Origin: Curtobacterium sp. MCLR17_007
GTDB lineage: Bacteria > Actinomycetota > Actinomycetes > Actinomycetales > Microbacteriaceae
Assembly: GCF_003234655.2 (NCBI RefSeq)
Contig: NZ_CP126271.1
Location: forward strand, 310,001-374,000
Length of the DNA: 64,000 nucleotides
Direction of reading: 5' to 3'
Shown here: positions 53,101 to 61,769 of the stretch, piece by piece
Layout of the letters: each line of letters opens with the position of its first letter
How positions within the stretch are numbered: the stretch's first letter is position 1
Position numbers and translations under genes: made by a program
Notes under the pieces: generated by a model
What the model was told of the DNA's origin: nothing
The model's database searches: none
The model's input: only the letters and a program-made list of their open reading frames with translations

Positions 53101-53616
53101 TCAGTGCGTCGTCGCGGGGTCCACCTGGTCGACGGCGTCGCGCATGTGCTCGAGGAAGAACGCGACCGTGCGGGCGTCGTCGGCGGAGAGTCCCTCGGCG
53201 ATGGACATCATCCGACGGTGCATCACGCCGAGGGTGGCGCGGACCTCGTCGTCGGTCTCGATGGTCGGGGTGATGACGAGGGCACGACGGTCGGTCGGGT
53301 GGGGGTGCCGGCGGACGTGGTTGCTCTTGACGAGGCGGTCGATGAGGATCGTCGTCGACGCGGAGCTGATCTTCAGGTACTTCGCCAGGTCCTTGGGGCT
53401 CACCATGGTGCCGGTGCGCTGGGCCTGCAGCAGGAACCGGACGGCCAGCAGGTCGGTCTCGCCCATGCCCATCGAGTCGCGGGTGCGTCGCCGCATGGCG
53501 GTCTCGGCGGCTCGGTATCGACGGAGCGCGTTCAGGACGGCGACACCGCGCTGGGTCGCGTCGTCGTCGGGGAACCAGTACCCGGACGCCTCGGTGATCT
53601 CCGTCGTGGTGGACAT
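53101..53616 (-). CDS. MarR-family transcriptional regulator
   Basis: A 171-residue winged-helix regulator. DNA-binding part is MVSPKDLAKYLKISSASTTILIDRLVKSNHVRRHPHPTDRRALVITPT, with the wing DRR motif. Long N- and C-terminal helices form the dimer. ATG at 53614-53616; a near-palindrome overlaps its promoter. It may regulate itself and the FMN reductase upstream, from which it is separated by a strong terminator. Confidence 0.93.
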   Translation of the reverse strand: MSTTTEITEASGYWFPDDDATQRGVAVLNALRRYRAAETAMRRRTRDSMGMGETDLLAVRFLLQAQRTGTMVSPKDLAKYLKISSASTTILIDRLVKSNHVRRHPHPTDRRALVITPTIETDDEVRATLGVMHRRMMSIAEGLSADDARTVAFFLEHMRDAVDQVDPATTH

Positions 53617-53639
53617 GCTCGGTAGCGTAACCCGCCTGG

Positions 53640-53654
53640 TAGCCAGGCTGCCTA
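53640..53654. promoter_or_regulatory. Near-palindrome in the marR promoter
   Basis: On the minus strand TAGGCAG-C-CTGGCTA is a palindrome with one mismatch pair, 24 bp upstream of the MarR start. A second overlapping palindrome GCCTGG-TAG-CCAGGC is at 53634-53648. Likely the MarR autoregulatory site. Confidence 0.6.
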
Positions 53655-53689
53655 GCGAACGTCCGGGTTGCGAGCAGACGTCCAGACAG

Positions 53690-53735
53690 ACGGACGGGAG
53701 GCCCGTGGCGGTCTCGCCACGGGCCTCCCGTCCGT
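53690..53735. terminator. 21-bp stem downstream of the FMN reductase
   Basis: 53690-53710 pairs fully with 53715-53735 around GTCT; it contains CGGACGGGAGGCCCG. Located between the minus-strand reductase and MarR genes. Confidence 0.85.
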
Positions 53736-53777
53736 GCTGGGGTCGCGTCGCGACCGTCGGGCAGGTGCGCGGATGCG

Positions 53778-54335
53778 CTACGCAGCGACCCGCTCGGCCG
53801 CGGCCGTGGCGATCGCGTCGAGCGTCTGCTGCAGCTGCTCGGTGACCTCGGCGTCCTCGCGCGGGTGCGTCTCGGCGAAGCGGACGACCGACTGCGGGAT
53901 CGCGACCTTGACGTCCTCGAGCACCGCGGCACCGGCGATCCCGGCCGCCTTGCGGGCGTCGTCGTGCGCCCAGACGCCGCCGTACTGGCCGAATGCCGAA
54001 CCGATCACGGCGAGCGGCTTGCCGGAGATCGGCGAGGCACCGAACGGACGCGAGGCCCAGTCGAGCGCGTTCTTCAGCACGGCCGGGATCGTGCCGTTGT
54101 ACTCGGGCGTGATCAGGAGGATGCCGTCGGCGTCGGCGATCGCCTGGCGGAACGCGACCGCTGCCTCGGGCGGGGTGTCGCCGTCGATGTCCTCGTTGTA
54201 GAAGGGCAGGTCGACGATGCCGTCGTACACGGACAGGTCGATGCCCTCGGGGGCGTGGTCGATCGCCGCTTCGGCGAGCTGGCGGTTGATGGAGCCGGCG
54301 CGGAGGCTGCCGACGAGCACGACGACGTTCGTCAT
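53778..54335 (-). CDS. NADPH-dependent FMN reductase
   Basis: A 185-residue flavodoxin-like oxidoreductase. The FMN phosphate loop is VVLVGSLRAGSINRQLAEAA at the start; ITPEYNGTIPAVLKNALDW and GSAFGQYGGVWA bind the isoalloxazine. Typical of chromate/quinone/azo reductases; likely detoxifies electrophiles or quinones. ATG at 54333-54335 follows AAAGGG. An inverted repeat lies 23 bp upstream. Confidence 0.92.
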   Translation of the reverse strand: MTNVVVLVGSLRAGSINRQLAEAAIDHAPEGIDLSVYDGIVDLPFYNEDIDGDTPPEAAVAFRQAIADADGILLITPEYNGTIPAVLKNALDWASRPFGASPISGKPLAVIGSAFGQYGGVWAHDDARKAAGIAGAAVLEDVKVAIPQSVVRFAETHPREDAEVTEQLQQTLDAIATAAAERVAA

Positions 54336-54357
54336 GGTGACCCTTTCGTTGCGATGG

Positions 54358-54373
54358 TCCGTTGTCCAACGGA
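54358..54373. promoter_or_regulatory. Inverted repeat upstream of the FMN reductase
   Basis: TCCGTTG-TC-CAACGGA has 7-bp perfect arms. A second, looser repeat GGTT/AACC follows at 54376-54391. The region is AT-richer and contains both start regions (FMN reductase minus, GH13 plus). Binding protein unknown; HxlR- or MarR-type is possible. Confidence 0.6.
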
Positions 54374-54463
54374 ATGGTTACAGCAACAACCAATGCGTTC
54401 GCAGTGATCGGCATTCCCGCGCGGTCCGTGAGCGGCGTGTCGAGCGTGGGTACGCTCGGCGGG

Positions 54464-56098
54464 GTGACTCTCCGCACGCCCTCCAGCACCCCCGGCACCC
54501 CCGACCCGAACTGGTGGCGGCAGGCCGTCGTCTACCAGGTCTACCCGCGCAGCTTCGCCGACTCGAACGCCGACGGGCTGGGCGACGTCGAGGGCATCAC
54601 CAGCCGCGTGCCGTACCTGGCGTCGCTCGGCGTCGACGCGATCTGGCTCTCGCCGTTCTTCCCCTCGCCGCTCGCCGACGGCGGCTACGACGTGTCCGAC
54701 TACCGCGACGTCGACCCGCGGCTCGGTACCCTCGACGACTTCGACCAGCTGGTCCGGACCGCACACGCCCACGACGTCCGGATCATCGTCGACGTCGTCC
54801 CGAACCACACCTCGGACCAGCACGCCTGGTTCCGTGCCGCGCTCGCCGCTGCCCCCGGTTCGCCGGAGCGGGCGCGCTACGTCTTCCGCCAGGGATCGGG
54901 GCCGGACGGCTCGCTCCCGCCGAGCGACTGGGTGTCGAACTTCGGGGGGTCGGCCTGGACACGGGTGCCCGACGGGGAGTGGTACCTGCACCTGTTCGCA
55001 CCCGAGCAGCCCGACCTGGACTGGTCGAACCCCTCGGTGCGGAGCGACTTCGAGGACACCCTGCGGTTCTGGTCGGACCGCGGGGTTGACGGGTTCCGAG
55101 TGGACGTCGCGCACGGCCTGGCGAAGGACCTGTCGGTGCCCTACCGGCCGTCGAACGGACACCAGCTGCCGCTGGACGGTTCCGACCCCCTGTACGACCG
55201 TGACGAGGTGCACGAGATCTTCGGCACGTGGCGTGCCGTGCTCGACGAGTACGACCCGCCCCGGGCCGCGATCGCCGAGGCGTGGACACCCGCACCGCGC
55301 CGTGTCCTGTACGCCCGGCCGACCGAGCTCGGGCAGGCGTTCAACTTCGACCTGCTCGAGGCCGCGTTCGACCCCGGGGTCTTCCGGGACCTCGTCGAAC
55401 AGAACCTCGCGATGTCCGCGCACTCCGGCGCATCGAGCACCTGGGTGCTGTCGAACCACGACGTCGTCCGGCACGCCACGCGCTACGGGCTGCCGCTCGG
55501 CACGGACACGGACGCGTGGCTGATGACCGACGGCACCACGCCGCCGCTCGACCGTGCGCTGGGACTGCGTCGCGCGCGCGCCGCGTCGATGCTGCTCCTC
55601 GCGCTGCCCGGCTCGACCTACGTGTACCAGGGCGAGGAACTCGGGCTGCACGAGGCGGCGGCGATCCCGCGCGACCAGTTGCAGGACCCGAAGTGGCTGC
55701 GGTCCGGCCACACCGTCAAGGGCCGGGACGGCTGCCGGGTGCCGATCCCCTGGACGTCGTCGGGGCCGTCCTTCGGCTTCGGGGACGTGGCACCGTTCCT
55801 GCCGCAGCCGGTCGACTTCGGGGCGTCGTCGGTCGAGGCGCTCGAGGGCGACCCCGACTCCACGCTGTCGATGTACCGGCAGGCGCTCGCCGCACGACGA
55901 CGGCTGCAGCAGGGGGAGTCGCTGACGTGGCTGGACACCCCGGCGTCGGTCGTCGGGTTCGCCCGGCACGACGGGTGGCGCTCGTACACGAACTTCGGCG
56001 ACGCGCCGGTGCCGATGCCGTCCGGGACGGTGCTGCTGGCGTCGGGTCCGCTCGGCGACGGCGAGCTGCCCGGGGCGACGACGGTCTGGGTGGCGTAG
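54464..56098 (+). CDS. Alpha-glucosidase, glycoside hydrolase family 13
   Basis: A 544-residue GH13 oligo-1,6/alpha-glucosidase-type enzyme. Region I VDVVPNHTS (about 107), region II GFRVDVAHG with nucleophile Asp (about 210), region III AEAW with acid Glu (about 272), region IV SNHDVVRH (about 330). The opening VVYQVYPRSFADSNADGLGD is typical. No signal peptide. GTG at 54464 lies 7 nt after TACGCT with no Shine-Dalgarno. Hydrolyses maltose/isomaltose-type sugars from the cytoplasm, in line with the sugar importers of the window. Confidence 0.95.
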   Translation: MTLRTPSSTPGTPDPNWWRQAVVYQVYPRSFADSNADGLGDVEGITSRVPYLASLGVDAIWLSPFFPSPLADGGYDVSDYRDVDPRLGTLDDFDQLVRTAHAHDVRIIVDVVPNHTSDQHAWFRAALAAAPGSPERARYVFRQGSGPDGSLPPSDWVSNFGGSAWTRVPDGEWYLHLFAPEQPDLDWSNPSVRSDFEDTLRFWSDRGVDGFRVDVAHGLAKDLSVPYRPSNGHQLPLDGSDPLYDRDEVHEIFGTWRAVLDEYDPPRAAIAEAWTPAPRRVLYARPTELGQAFNFDLLEAAFDPGVFRDLVEQNLAMSAHSGASSTWVLSNHDVVRHATRYGLPLGTDTDAWLMTDGTTPPLDRALGLRRARAASMLLLALPGSTYVYQGEELGLHEAAAIPRDQLQDPKWLRSGHTVKGRDGCRVPIPWTSSGPSFGFGDVAPFLPQPVDFGASSVEALEGDPDSTLSMYRQALAARRRLQQGESLTWLDTPASVVGFARHDGWRSYTNFGDAPVPMPSGTVLLASGPLGDGELPGATTVWVA

Positions 56099-56193
56099 GT
56101 CTCCTTCCTCCACCGTTCGACCTCGGCGTTCGGTCGTCCACAGATCGGGTCCGGCCCCGGCGGCCGGGATGCCCGGATCGCGACGATCGGTGC

Positions 56194-58101
56194 ATGAACA
56201 GACCACTCACTGCTGCTCGTCCACCCGTCGGATCCTCCCGAGCGGTGCGCCGGGGCGTCGGGGCCCTCGTGGCGCTCGGCGGCCTGGCGCTCGCCGCGCT
56301 CCCGACCGCCCTCGCACCGCCACCACCCGCGTCCGCCGCCGACCTCGCCTTCCCCTGGGAGCAGGACTTCTCGACCGCGCAGGGCGGGGTGCTGAGCGGG
56401 GACGCCCGCATCCTCGACGGACGACTCCGGCTCACCGACGACCTGCCCAGCCAGGCCGGCTCGTGGGCCACGACCGACACGTTCCCGTCGACCGACGGAC
56501 TCGAGATCGAGTTCGACTACGCGATGTACTCCGACGGCGGCGGGTTGCAGGCCGACGGGCTGCTGCTCTACCTGGCGGACGGAGCGGCCGCGCCCGGCGT
56601 CGGCGCACGCGGTGCAGGGCTCGGGTACAGCTGTGTCCGCCAGGCCACCCAGGGCGCGGGGACCTGTGACGTCCCGGGTGTCCCCGGCGGGTTCGCCGCC
56701 GTCGCGCTCGACCGGTACGGCAACTTCTCGCTGCCGATCAACGGCAGCGGTCCGGGCGCCCGGCCGGACTCGGTCGTCGTCCGTGGCTCGGGTGACGGCC
56801 TGTCGGGGTACCGGTACGTCACGGGCGTCCTCGCCCCGGGCGGTGTCGGCACGTCGGGCACCACGACCAGGAAGGTCCGCGTCACCCTGCTGCCCGGGGA
56901 CGACGGGGAGCTGGCGGTGACCGTGCGCATCGCCGAGGGGGGTGCCCTGCGGACCGTCCTCGACGCCGTGCCCCTGCACGGCGACGGTCAGGCGGCGCTG
57001 CCGCCCACGCTCCGACTCGGGTTCGCCGGGGCCACCGGGTCGTCCGTCGACGTGCACGAGATCGACCACCTGCGGGTCCGCAAGCCGGCTGACCTGCGGG
57101 TCGAGCACACCCTGCCGGCGGCATCGGCGGGCGAACACCTGACGTACACCGTCACGGCGTCGAACCACGGCCCCAACGCATCGGACCCCAGCCCGTTCGC
57201 CGTCCAGGTCCCGGAAGCACTGCGTGACGTGCGCTGGAAGTGCGCCACCCCGGACACCTGCGGCGACGCCTCGGGCAGCGGCGATGTCGCGACGGACCTG
57301 TCGCTGGCGCGGGGTGCCACCGCACAGGTCGTCGTCGAGGGCACGGTCGACCCCGGTGCCAGCGGTCGGTTGGAGAGCCGGGCGACCATCGCGACCGCGC
57401 CGGACCTGGCCGACGTCGACGAGACGGACAACGTGTCCGTGGCCTCCGCGCCGGTCACCGCGGTCGCGCAACTCGGTACTGCCAAGTCGGTGTCGCCCGC
57501 GACCGACGTGCACCCTGGCGACGAGCTCGAGTACACCGTCACCGCGCAGAACCACGGTCCTGCCCGCGCGCACGACGTCACGGTGGTCGACGACCTGCCC
57601 GCCCCGCTCACCTTCGTCGGCAGCGACGACGACTGCAGCGCCGACGGGCAGCACGTCACCTGTCGCGCGGGCGGGGGCCTCGAACCCGACGGTTCGGCCG
57701 CCTTCCGGTTCCGCACGGTGCTCGACCCCGACTACCGCGGCGACGGCTCGGACGTGGTGAACGTGGCGACCGCAGCCTCCCCGACCGACCCCGACGGCGG
57801 CGACCCCTCGCCCGGAGTGGGCATCGTGGTCATCGACCCGGACGGGCCGGACCAGCCCGGTCCGTCGCCGACGCCCGGCGCGAGCACCACGCCGACTCCC
57901 GTCGCCGGCAGTGGCAGCGCTCCGACAGCCAAGCCAGCCAGCGGCGCAGGACACCGGGACGGGGCGCTCGCGTACACGGGTGCCGAGGGACTGGCCGTCC
58001 TGGGCGCGGTGGGGGTGGCACTCGCCGCCGCCGGTCTGACCACGTGGTGGGTGCTCCGGCGCCGAGCGAGCGCGTCCACCGGCGACAGCCCCGTCGACTG
58101 A
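56194..58101 (+). CDS. Surface-anchored lectin-like and DUF11 repeat protein
   Basis: A 635-residue exported protein. Signal peptide to about residue 49 (PASAADLAF). Residues about 50-295 resemble a legume-type lectin/concanavalin-like domain (DFSTAQGGVLSGDARIL, ADGLLLYLADGAA, GLGYSCVRQ, LDRYGNFSLPINGSG, DVHEIDHLRV). Two DUF11-type beta domains follow (about 300-425 and 430-550: LTYTVTASNHGPNAS, LEYTVTAQNHGPARA). A Thr/Pro/Ser linker leads to LAYTGAEG and a C-terminal helix with RRR, an LPxTG-like surface anchor without LPxTG. It probably binds glycans at the cell surface. Confidence 0.82.
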   Translation: MNRPLTAARPPVGSSRAVRRGVGALVALGGLALAALPTALAPPPPASAADLAFPWEQDFSTAQGGVLSGDARILDGRLRLTDDLPSQAGSWATTDTFPSTDGLEIEFDYAMYSDGGGLQADGLLLYLADGAAAPGVGARGAGLGYSCVRQATQGAGTCDVPGVPGGFAAVALDRYGNFSLPINGSGPGARPDSVVVRGSGDGLSGYRYVTGVLAPGGVGTSGTTTRKVRVTLLPGDDGELAVTVRIAEGGALRTVLDAVPLHGDGQAALPPTLRLGFAGATGSSVDVHEIDHLRVRKPADLRVEHTLPAASAGEHLTYTVTASNHGPNASDPSPFAVQVPEALRDVRWKCATPDTCGDASGSGDVATDLSLARGATAQVVVEGTVDPGASGRLESRATIATAPDLADVDETDNVSVASAPVTAVAQLGTAKSVSPATDVHPGDELEYTVTAQNHGPARAHDVTVVDDLPAPLTFVGSDDDCSADGQHVTCRAGGGLEPDGSAAFRFRTVLDPDYRGDGSDVVNVATAASPTDPDGGDPSPGVGIVVIDPDGPDQPGPSPTPGASTTPTPVAGSGSAPTAKPASGAGHRDGALAYTGAEGLAVLGAVGVALAAAGLTTWWVLRRRASASTGDSPVD

Positions 58102-58315
58102 CGGCGCCTCCTGACCTCGGCACCGCGGACCAGCTCCGCGCTCCCGACCCGGGCCGCGCGGCCGTCCTGCGCGTCCCCGGGTCGGGATGGCCGCCGTTCG
58201 GCCCAGGTCGGAGCATCCTCAGCCCCGGGACCGCCCACGAGGCCCGCGCACGGAAGGGGCACATGACCGGCGGCGGTAGGATCGAACCCACGATCCGCAT
58301 GCCGAAAGAGGTCTC

Positions 58316-58957
58316 GTGTCCGACTCCGTCGCCGACGCACACCAGCGCGCGCGGTACTGGCCGATCCCCGTCCTCCGGGCCGTCCCGGCTGCAGTCATCG
58401 CACTCGTCATCACCTTCTCCTCGAACCACGCCGCGGGCTACGGCCTGCTGCTGTTCGGGGTGTTCGCCCTCGTCGAGGGCGCGGTCCTCGGCATCGGCTC
58501 CGCGACCAGGCTCCGCGACGACCCGCGCTCGCGGCGGACGGCCCTGGCGCAGGCGGTCATCACCGTGGTCGCCGGGATCGTCGCCGTCGCCAGCAACGGG
58601 TTCGGGTTGACGGCGTTCATCGCCGTGCTCGTCGTGTTCGCGGTCCTGACCGGGGCACTCGAACTGACGCAGGGCATCCGCGCCCGCGGGCGGTCGCCGT
58701 TCGCCCGCGACTGGATGACCATCGGCGGGCTCACGCTGCTGCTGGCGATCGCATTCCTGGTGACACCGCCGGACTACTCGCAGCAGCTCGGCGGCATCGA
58801 GAAGGTCCCCGGCACGCTCGACGCCTCGGTCGTCCTCGTGGGCCTGCTCGGCGCCTACCTCGCCATCGCGGCGGTCTTCCACGTGATCGCCGGCCTCTCG
58901 CACAAGTGGGGGACGGTCGCTCCGGCGGCGTCCCCGGACGGAGCACCACACGCATGA
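58316..58957 (+). CDS. HdeD/DUF308-like membrane protein
   Basis: A 213-residue protein with six hydrophobic helices, in pairs, as in HdeD/DUF308 (AVIALVITFSSNHAAGYGLLLFG, then LTAFIAVLVVFAVLTGALEL). HdeD in E. coli relates to acid resistance at high density; in actinobacteria the role is unknown. GTG start at 58316. Its stop overlaps the next gene (ATGA), so the three-gene set to 60661 is probably an operon. Confidence 0.75.
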   Translation: MSDSVADAHQRARYWPIPVLRAVPAAVIALVITFSSNHAAGYGLLLFGVFALVEGAVLGIGSATRLRDDPRSRRTALAQAVITVVAGIVAVASNGFGLTAFIAVLVVFAVLTGALELTQGIRARGRSPFARDWMTIGGLTLLLAIAFLVTPPDYSQQLGGIEKVPGTLDASVVLVGLLGAYLAIAAVFHVIAGLSHKWGTVAPAASPDGAPHA

Positions 58958-59217
58958 CCACCCCCAGCCGTCGTGACCGCCTGCGCCCGGTCGAGCTCCT
59001 CGGGATCTCCGCGATCGTCGCGGTCTTCGTCGGGCTCGTCGTGCTGTTCTCGACGCGCGAGGTCACGCTCGCGCTGGTCTTCCTCGGCGTCGCGTTCATC
59101 GTCGTGGTGGTCGTGCTCGCCATGCTCCAGCTCGCGTCCACCAGCGACCAGGACGACAACGACATGCTCGGCGGGCACAAGACCCCGGGCGAAGGAGACT
59201 CCGACGGCTTCCACTGA
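58954..59217 (+). CDS. Small two-helix membrane protein
   Basis: An 87-residue protein with two helices (ISAIVAVFVGLVVLFST and VTLALVFLGVAFIVVVVVLAMLQ) and an acidic C-terminal tail (STSDQDDNDMLGGHKT). No family recognised. ATG overlaps the upstream stop (ATGA). The MFS gene continues right after. Confidence 0.75.
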   Translation: MTTPSRRDRLRPVELLGISAIVAVFVGLVVLFSTREVTLALVFLGVAFIVVVVVLAMLQLASTSDQDDNDMLGGHKTPGEGDSDGFH

Positions 59218-59296
59218 GGTCCGCAGCCCGCTCCCGGACACCCGCGAGCTCCCGTCGCGGTACCGCCACCGGTATCTGATCCTCGCGGTCTGCTGC

Positions 59297-60661
59297 ATGA
59301 GCCTGTTCATCGTCTCGATGGACGCCACGGTGGTGAACGTCGCACTGCCGTCGATCGGGCGAGAGCTCCACAGCACCATCTCCGGGCTGCAGTGGACGAT
59401 CGACGCCTACACGCTCGTCCTCGCCAGCCTGCTCATGCTCTCCGGTTCGACCGCGGACCGGATCGGGCGACGCCGGACGTTCCAGATCGGCCTGACCCTG
59501 TTCTCCATCGGGTCGCTGCTGTGCTCGATCGCGCCGAGCGTCGGGTGGCTCGTGGTCTTCCGGATGGTGCAGGCGGTCGGCGGCTCGATGATGAACCCCG
59601 TGGCGATGTCGATCATCACGGCGACGTTCGACGACGCGAAGGAACGCGCCAAGGCGGTCGGCGTGTGGGGCGCCGTCGTCGGCGTCTCGATGGGGGTCGG
59701 CCCGCTCGTTGGTGGCGCGCTCACGGACAGCGTCGGGTGGCGCGCCATCTTCTGGATCAACGTCCCGATCGGCATCGCGGCGATCGTCCTGACGTTCCTG
59801 TTCGTGCCGGAGTCCCGGGCATCGAAGCCGCGCCGTCTCGACCCGCTCGGCCAGGGCATCGTCATCGTGTTCCTCGCCACCCTCGTCGGCGGGCTGATCG
59901 AGGGGCCCCGGCTCGGGTGGGCGTCGGTCGGCACCCTCGGGCTGTTCGTCCTCGCGGCCGTGGCGCTCGTGCTGCTCGTGGTCGTCGAACGCCGGCGCGA
60001 GGAACCGCTGATCGACGTCCGGTTCTTCCGGAGCATCCCGTTCTCGTCATCGGTCGTGACCGCGGTGGTGGCCTTCGGGGCGAACGGGGCGTTCCTGTTC
60101 CTCAACGCCCTGTACCTGCAAGAGGTCCGTGGCATGACCCCGTTCCAGGCGGGGCTCTGGACGCTGCCGGCCGCCCTGGCGACGATGCTCGTGTCGCCGC
60201 TGTCCGGTCGGCTCGTCGCGTCCGTCGGCACGCGGGTGCCGCTCGTGTTGGCGGGCATCGGGATCCTCGGCGGCGGACTCGTGCTCACCACGATCGACGC
60301 GCACACGCCGATGCTGGTGCTGGTGGCGGCCTTCGTCCTGTTCGGCTTCGGGTTCGGCATGGTCAACGCGCCGATCACGAACACCGCAGTGTCGGGCATG
60401 CCCCGCGCGCAGGCCGGCTCCGCTGCGGCCGTCGCGTCGACGAGCCGTCAGACCGGGGTGTCGCTCGGGGTCGCGCTCGCGGGCACCGTCACGGGCGCGA
60501 GCGCCGTGGCGAGCGTCGGCGCGGACTTCGCCGTGGCGACGCACGCGATGTGGTGGATCGTCGTCGGGATCGGTGCCGCGATCGTCGCCGTCGGGTTCGT
60601 GTCGTCGTCGGCTGCCGCGCGGCGGTCGGTCGACCGGGTCGCACCCCTGCTCGACGCCTGA
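59297..60661 (+). CDS. MFS transporter, DHA2 family (start uncertain)
   Basis: About 455-485 residues, some 14 helices. Conserved helix-1 motif MDATVVNVALPSIGRELHS, motif A ADRIGRRRTFQIGL and the GVWGAVVGVSMGVGPLVGGAL motif C. The coding frame continues upstream to RYRHRYLILAVCC, which belongs to the family, but there is no ATG, GTG or TTG between 58973 and 59297. ATG at 59297 is given as the earliest canonical start; an ACG at 59204 lies 6 nt after GGAG and would include the missing helix. Possible non-canonical start or sequencing error. Confidence 0.85.
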   Translation: MSLFIVSMDATVVNVALPSIGRELHSTISGLQWTIDAYTLVLASLLMLSGSTADRIGRRRTFQIGLTLFSIGSLLCSIAPSVGWLVVFRMVQAVGGSMMNPVAMSIITATFDDAKERAKAVGVWGAVVGVSMGVGPLVGGALTDSVGWRAIFWINVPIGIAAIVLTFLFVPESRASKPRRLDPLGQGIVIVFLATLVGGLIEGPRLGWASVGTLGLFVLAAVALVLLVVVERRREEPLIDVRFFRSIPFSSSVVTAVVAFGANGAFLFLNALYLQEVRGMTPFQAGLWTLPAALATMLVSPLSGRLVASVGTRVPLVLAGIGILGGGLVLTTIDAHTPMLVLVAAFVLFGFGFGMVNAPITNTAVSGMPRAQAGSAAAVASTSRQTGVSLGVALAGTVTGASAVASVGADFAVATHAMWWIVVGIGAAIVAVGFVSSSAAARRSVDRVAPLLDA

Positions 60662-60670
60662 GCGATCCGC

Positions 60671-60812
60671 TCAGCGCCAGCGCCAGCGCCCGCGGCAGCG
60701 GCAGCGCCCGCGGCAGCGCCTGCTCCTGCGCCGGCGGCAGCGCCCGCTCCTGCGCCGGCGGCAGCGCCCGCTCCTGCGCCGGCGGCAGCGGCAGCGGCAG
60801 CGCCCGCACGGC
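60671..60812. repeat. GC-rich tandem repeat, 24-bp and shorter units
   Basis: Three 24-bp units of the form GCTCCTGCGCCGGCGGCAGC-GCCC start at 60722, 60746 and 60770, preceded and followed by GCAGCG/CGCCAG stretches of 6-12 bp. It fills the gap between the MFS stop and the LysR stop. Three frames read as long Ala/Gly/Arg runs on either strand, which are artefacts. Confidence 0.85.
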
Positions 60813-61688
60813 TCAGCGCCGCGCGGCCACGATGTCCCGCGCCAGCGCCCGGACCGCCCGGGTCGGCTCGACGTCCCCCCGCATCGCGAGCCCCACGCGG
60901 AGCGGCTCGACCTCGTCCGACAGCGCGAGGACGACTCCGTCGTGTGCGACCCCCGCGTCCGGGACGACCCCGACGCCGAGCCCCGCGGCCGCGAACCGCA
61001 CGACGGCGGGCATGTCGTTCATCTCTGCGACGATCCGTCGCCGGACGCCGAGACGCTCGCACGCCTGGTCGAGGATCATCCGGTTGCCGAAGCCGTGCGC
61101 CGTGTCGATGAACGACTCGTCGGCGAGTTCCCGGAGGGACACCGCGGCGCGCCCGGCGAGGGGGTGGTCGGGCGCCAGGAAGACGCGGAACGGCATCTCC
61201 CGCAGCGGCTCCACGACGATGCCCGCCGGGACGACCGGCAGGCCGGAGTACGCCAGGTCGAGCCGCCCCGCCACCAGGTCCTGCACCAGGCCAGTCGTGC
61301 CGGACGGCGAGGTCATCAGCTCGACGGTCACGAGCGGGTGCCGCTCCCGGAAGGTCCGGAGCACCCCGGTCAGGTCGACGACGTCCATGCTCGTGAAGAT
61401 CCCGAGCCGGACCCGTCCCCGCAGGTCGGCGTCGTCCGAGGTCGCCAGGTCCCGCATCCGGTCGAGTGACGCGAGCACGGCGCGCGCGTGCGGCAGCAGG
61501 TCCTCACCGGCGGCCGTCAGGACCAGCGCTCGCCCCGTCCGGTGGAACAGCCGCACGTCGAACGAGCGCTCCAGACTCGCGATCCCCGCTGACACCGTGG
61601 ACTGCGCCACCCACAGCCGCTCGGCCGCGCGGGTGACGCTGCCCTCGGCCGCAACCGTGACGAACTGTTCGAGCAGCCGTGTCTCCAT
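60813..61688 (-). CDS. LysR-family transcriptional regulator
   Basis: A 291-residue LysR regulator. HTH METRLLEQFVTVAAEGSVTRAAERLWVAQSTVSAGIASLE at the start, then a linker and the type 2 periplasmic-binding-like effector domain from about residue 90. ATG at 61686-61688. Divergent from an MFS gene with an inverted repeat between, the classic LysR layout, so it most likely regulates that transporter. Confidence 0.94.
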   Translation of the reverse strand: METRLLEQFVTVAAEGSVTRAAERLWVAQSTVSAGIASLERSFDVRLFHRTGRALVLTAAGEDLLPHARAVLASLDRMRDLATSDDADLRGRVRLGIFTSMDVVDLTGVLRTFRERHPLVTVELMTSPSGTTGLVQDLVAGRLDLAYSGLPVVPAGIVVEPLREMPFRVFLAPDHPLAGRAAVSLRELADESFIDTAHGFGNRMILDQACERLGVRRRIVAEMNDMPAVVRFAAAGLGVGVVPDAGVAHDGVVLALSDEVEPLRVGLAMRGDVEPTRAVRALARDIVAARR

Positions 61689-61695
61689 GGGTTCA

Positions 61696-61714
61696 TCATC
61701 GATCAGCTCGATGA
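61696..61714. promoter_or_regulatory. LysR-type inverted repeat
   Basis: TCATCGA (61696-61702) and TCGATGA (61708-61714) with 5-bp spacer fit the T-N11-A box. GACGATCATC also occurs twice (61713-61722 and 61755-61764), probably a second contact. Confidence 0.6.
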
Positions 61715-61769
61715 CGATCATCAAGCGCATCCGTTGGACTCGATGCTCGACGAGGACGATCATCGAGGC

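Noticed and set aside
60671..60812. Ala/Gly/Arg-rich protein repeat
   Set aside because: The sequence is a GC-rich tandem repeat between two convergent stops; any protein reading is equally repetitive in several frames.
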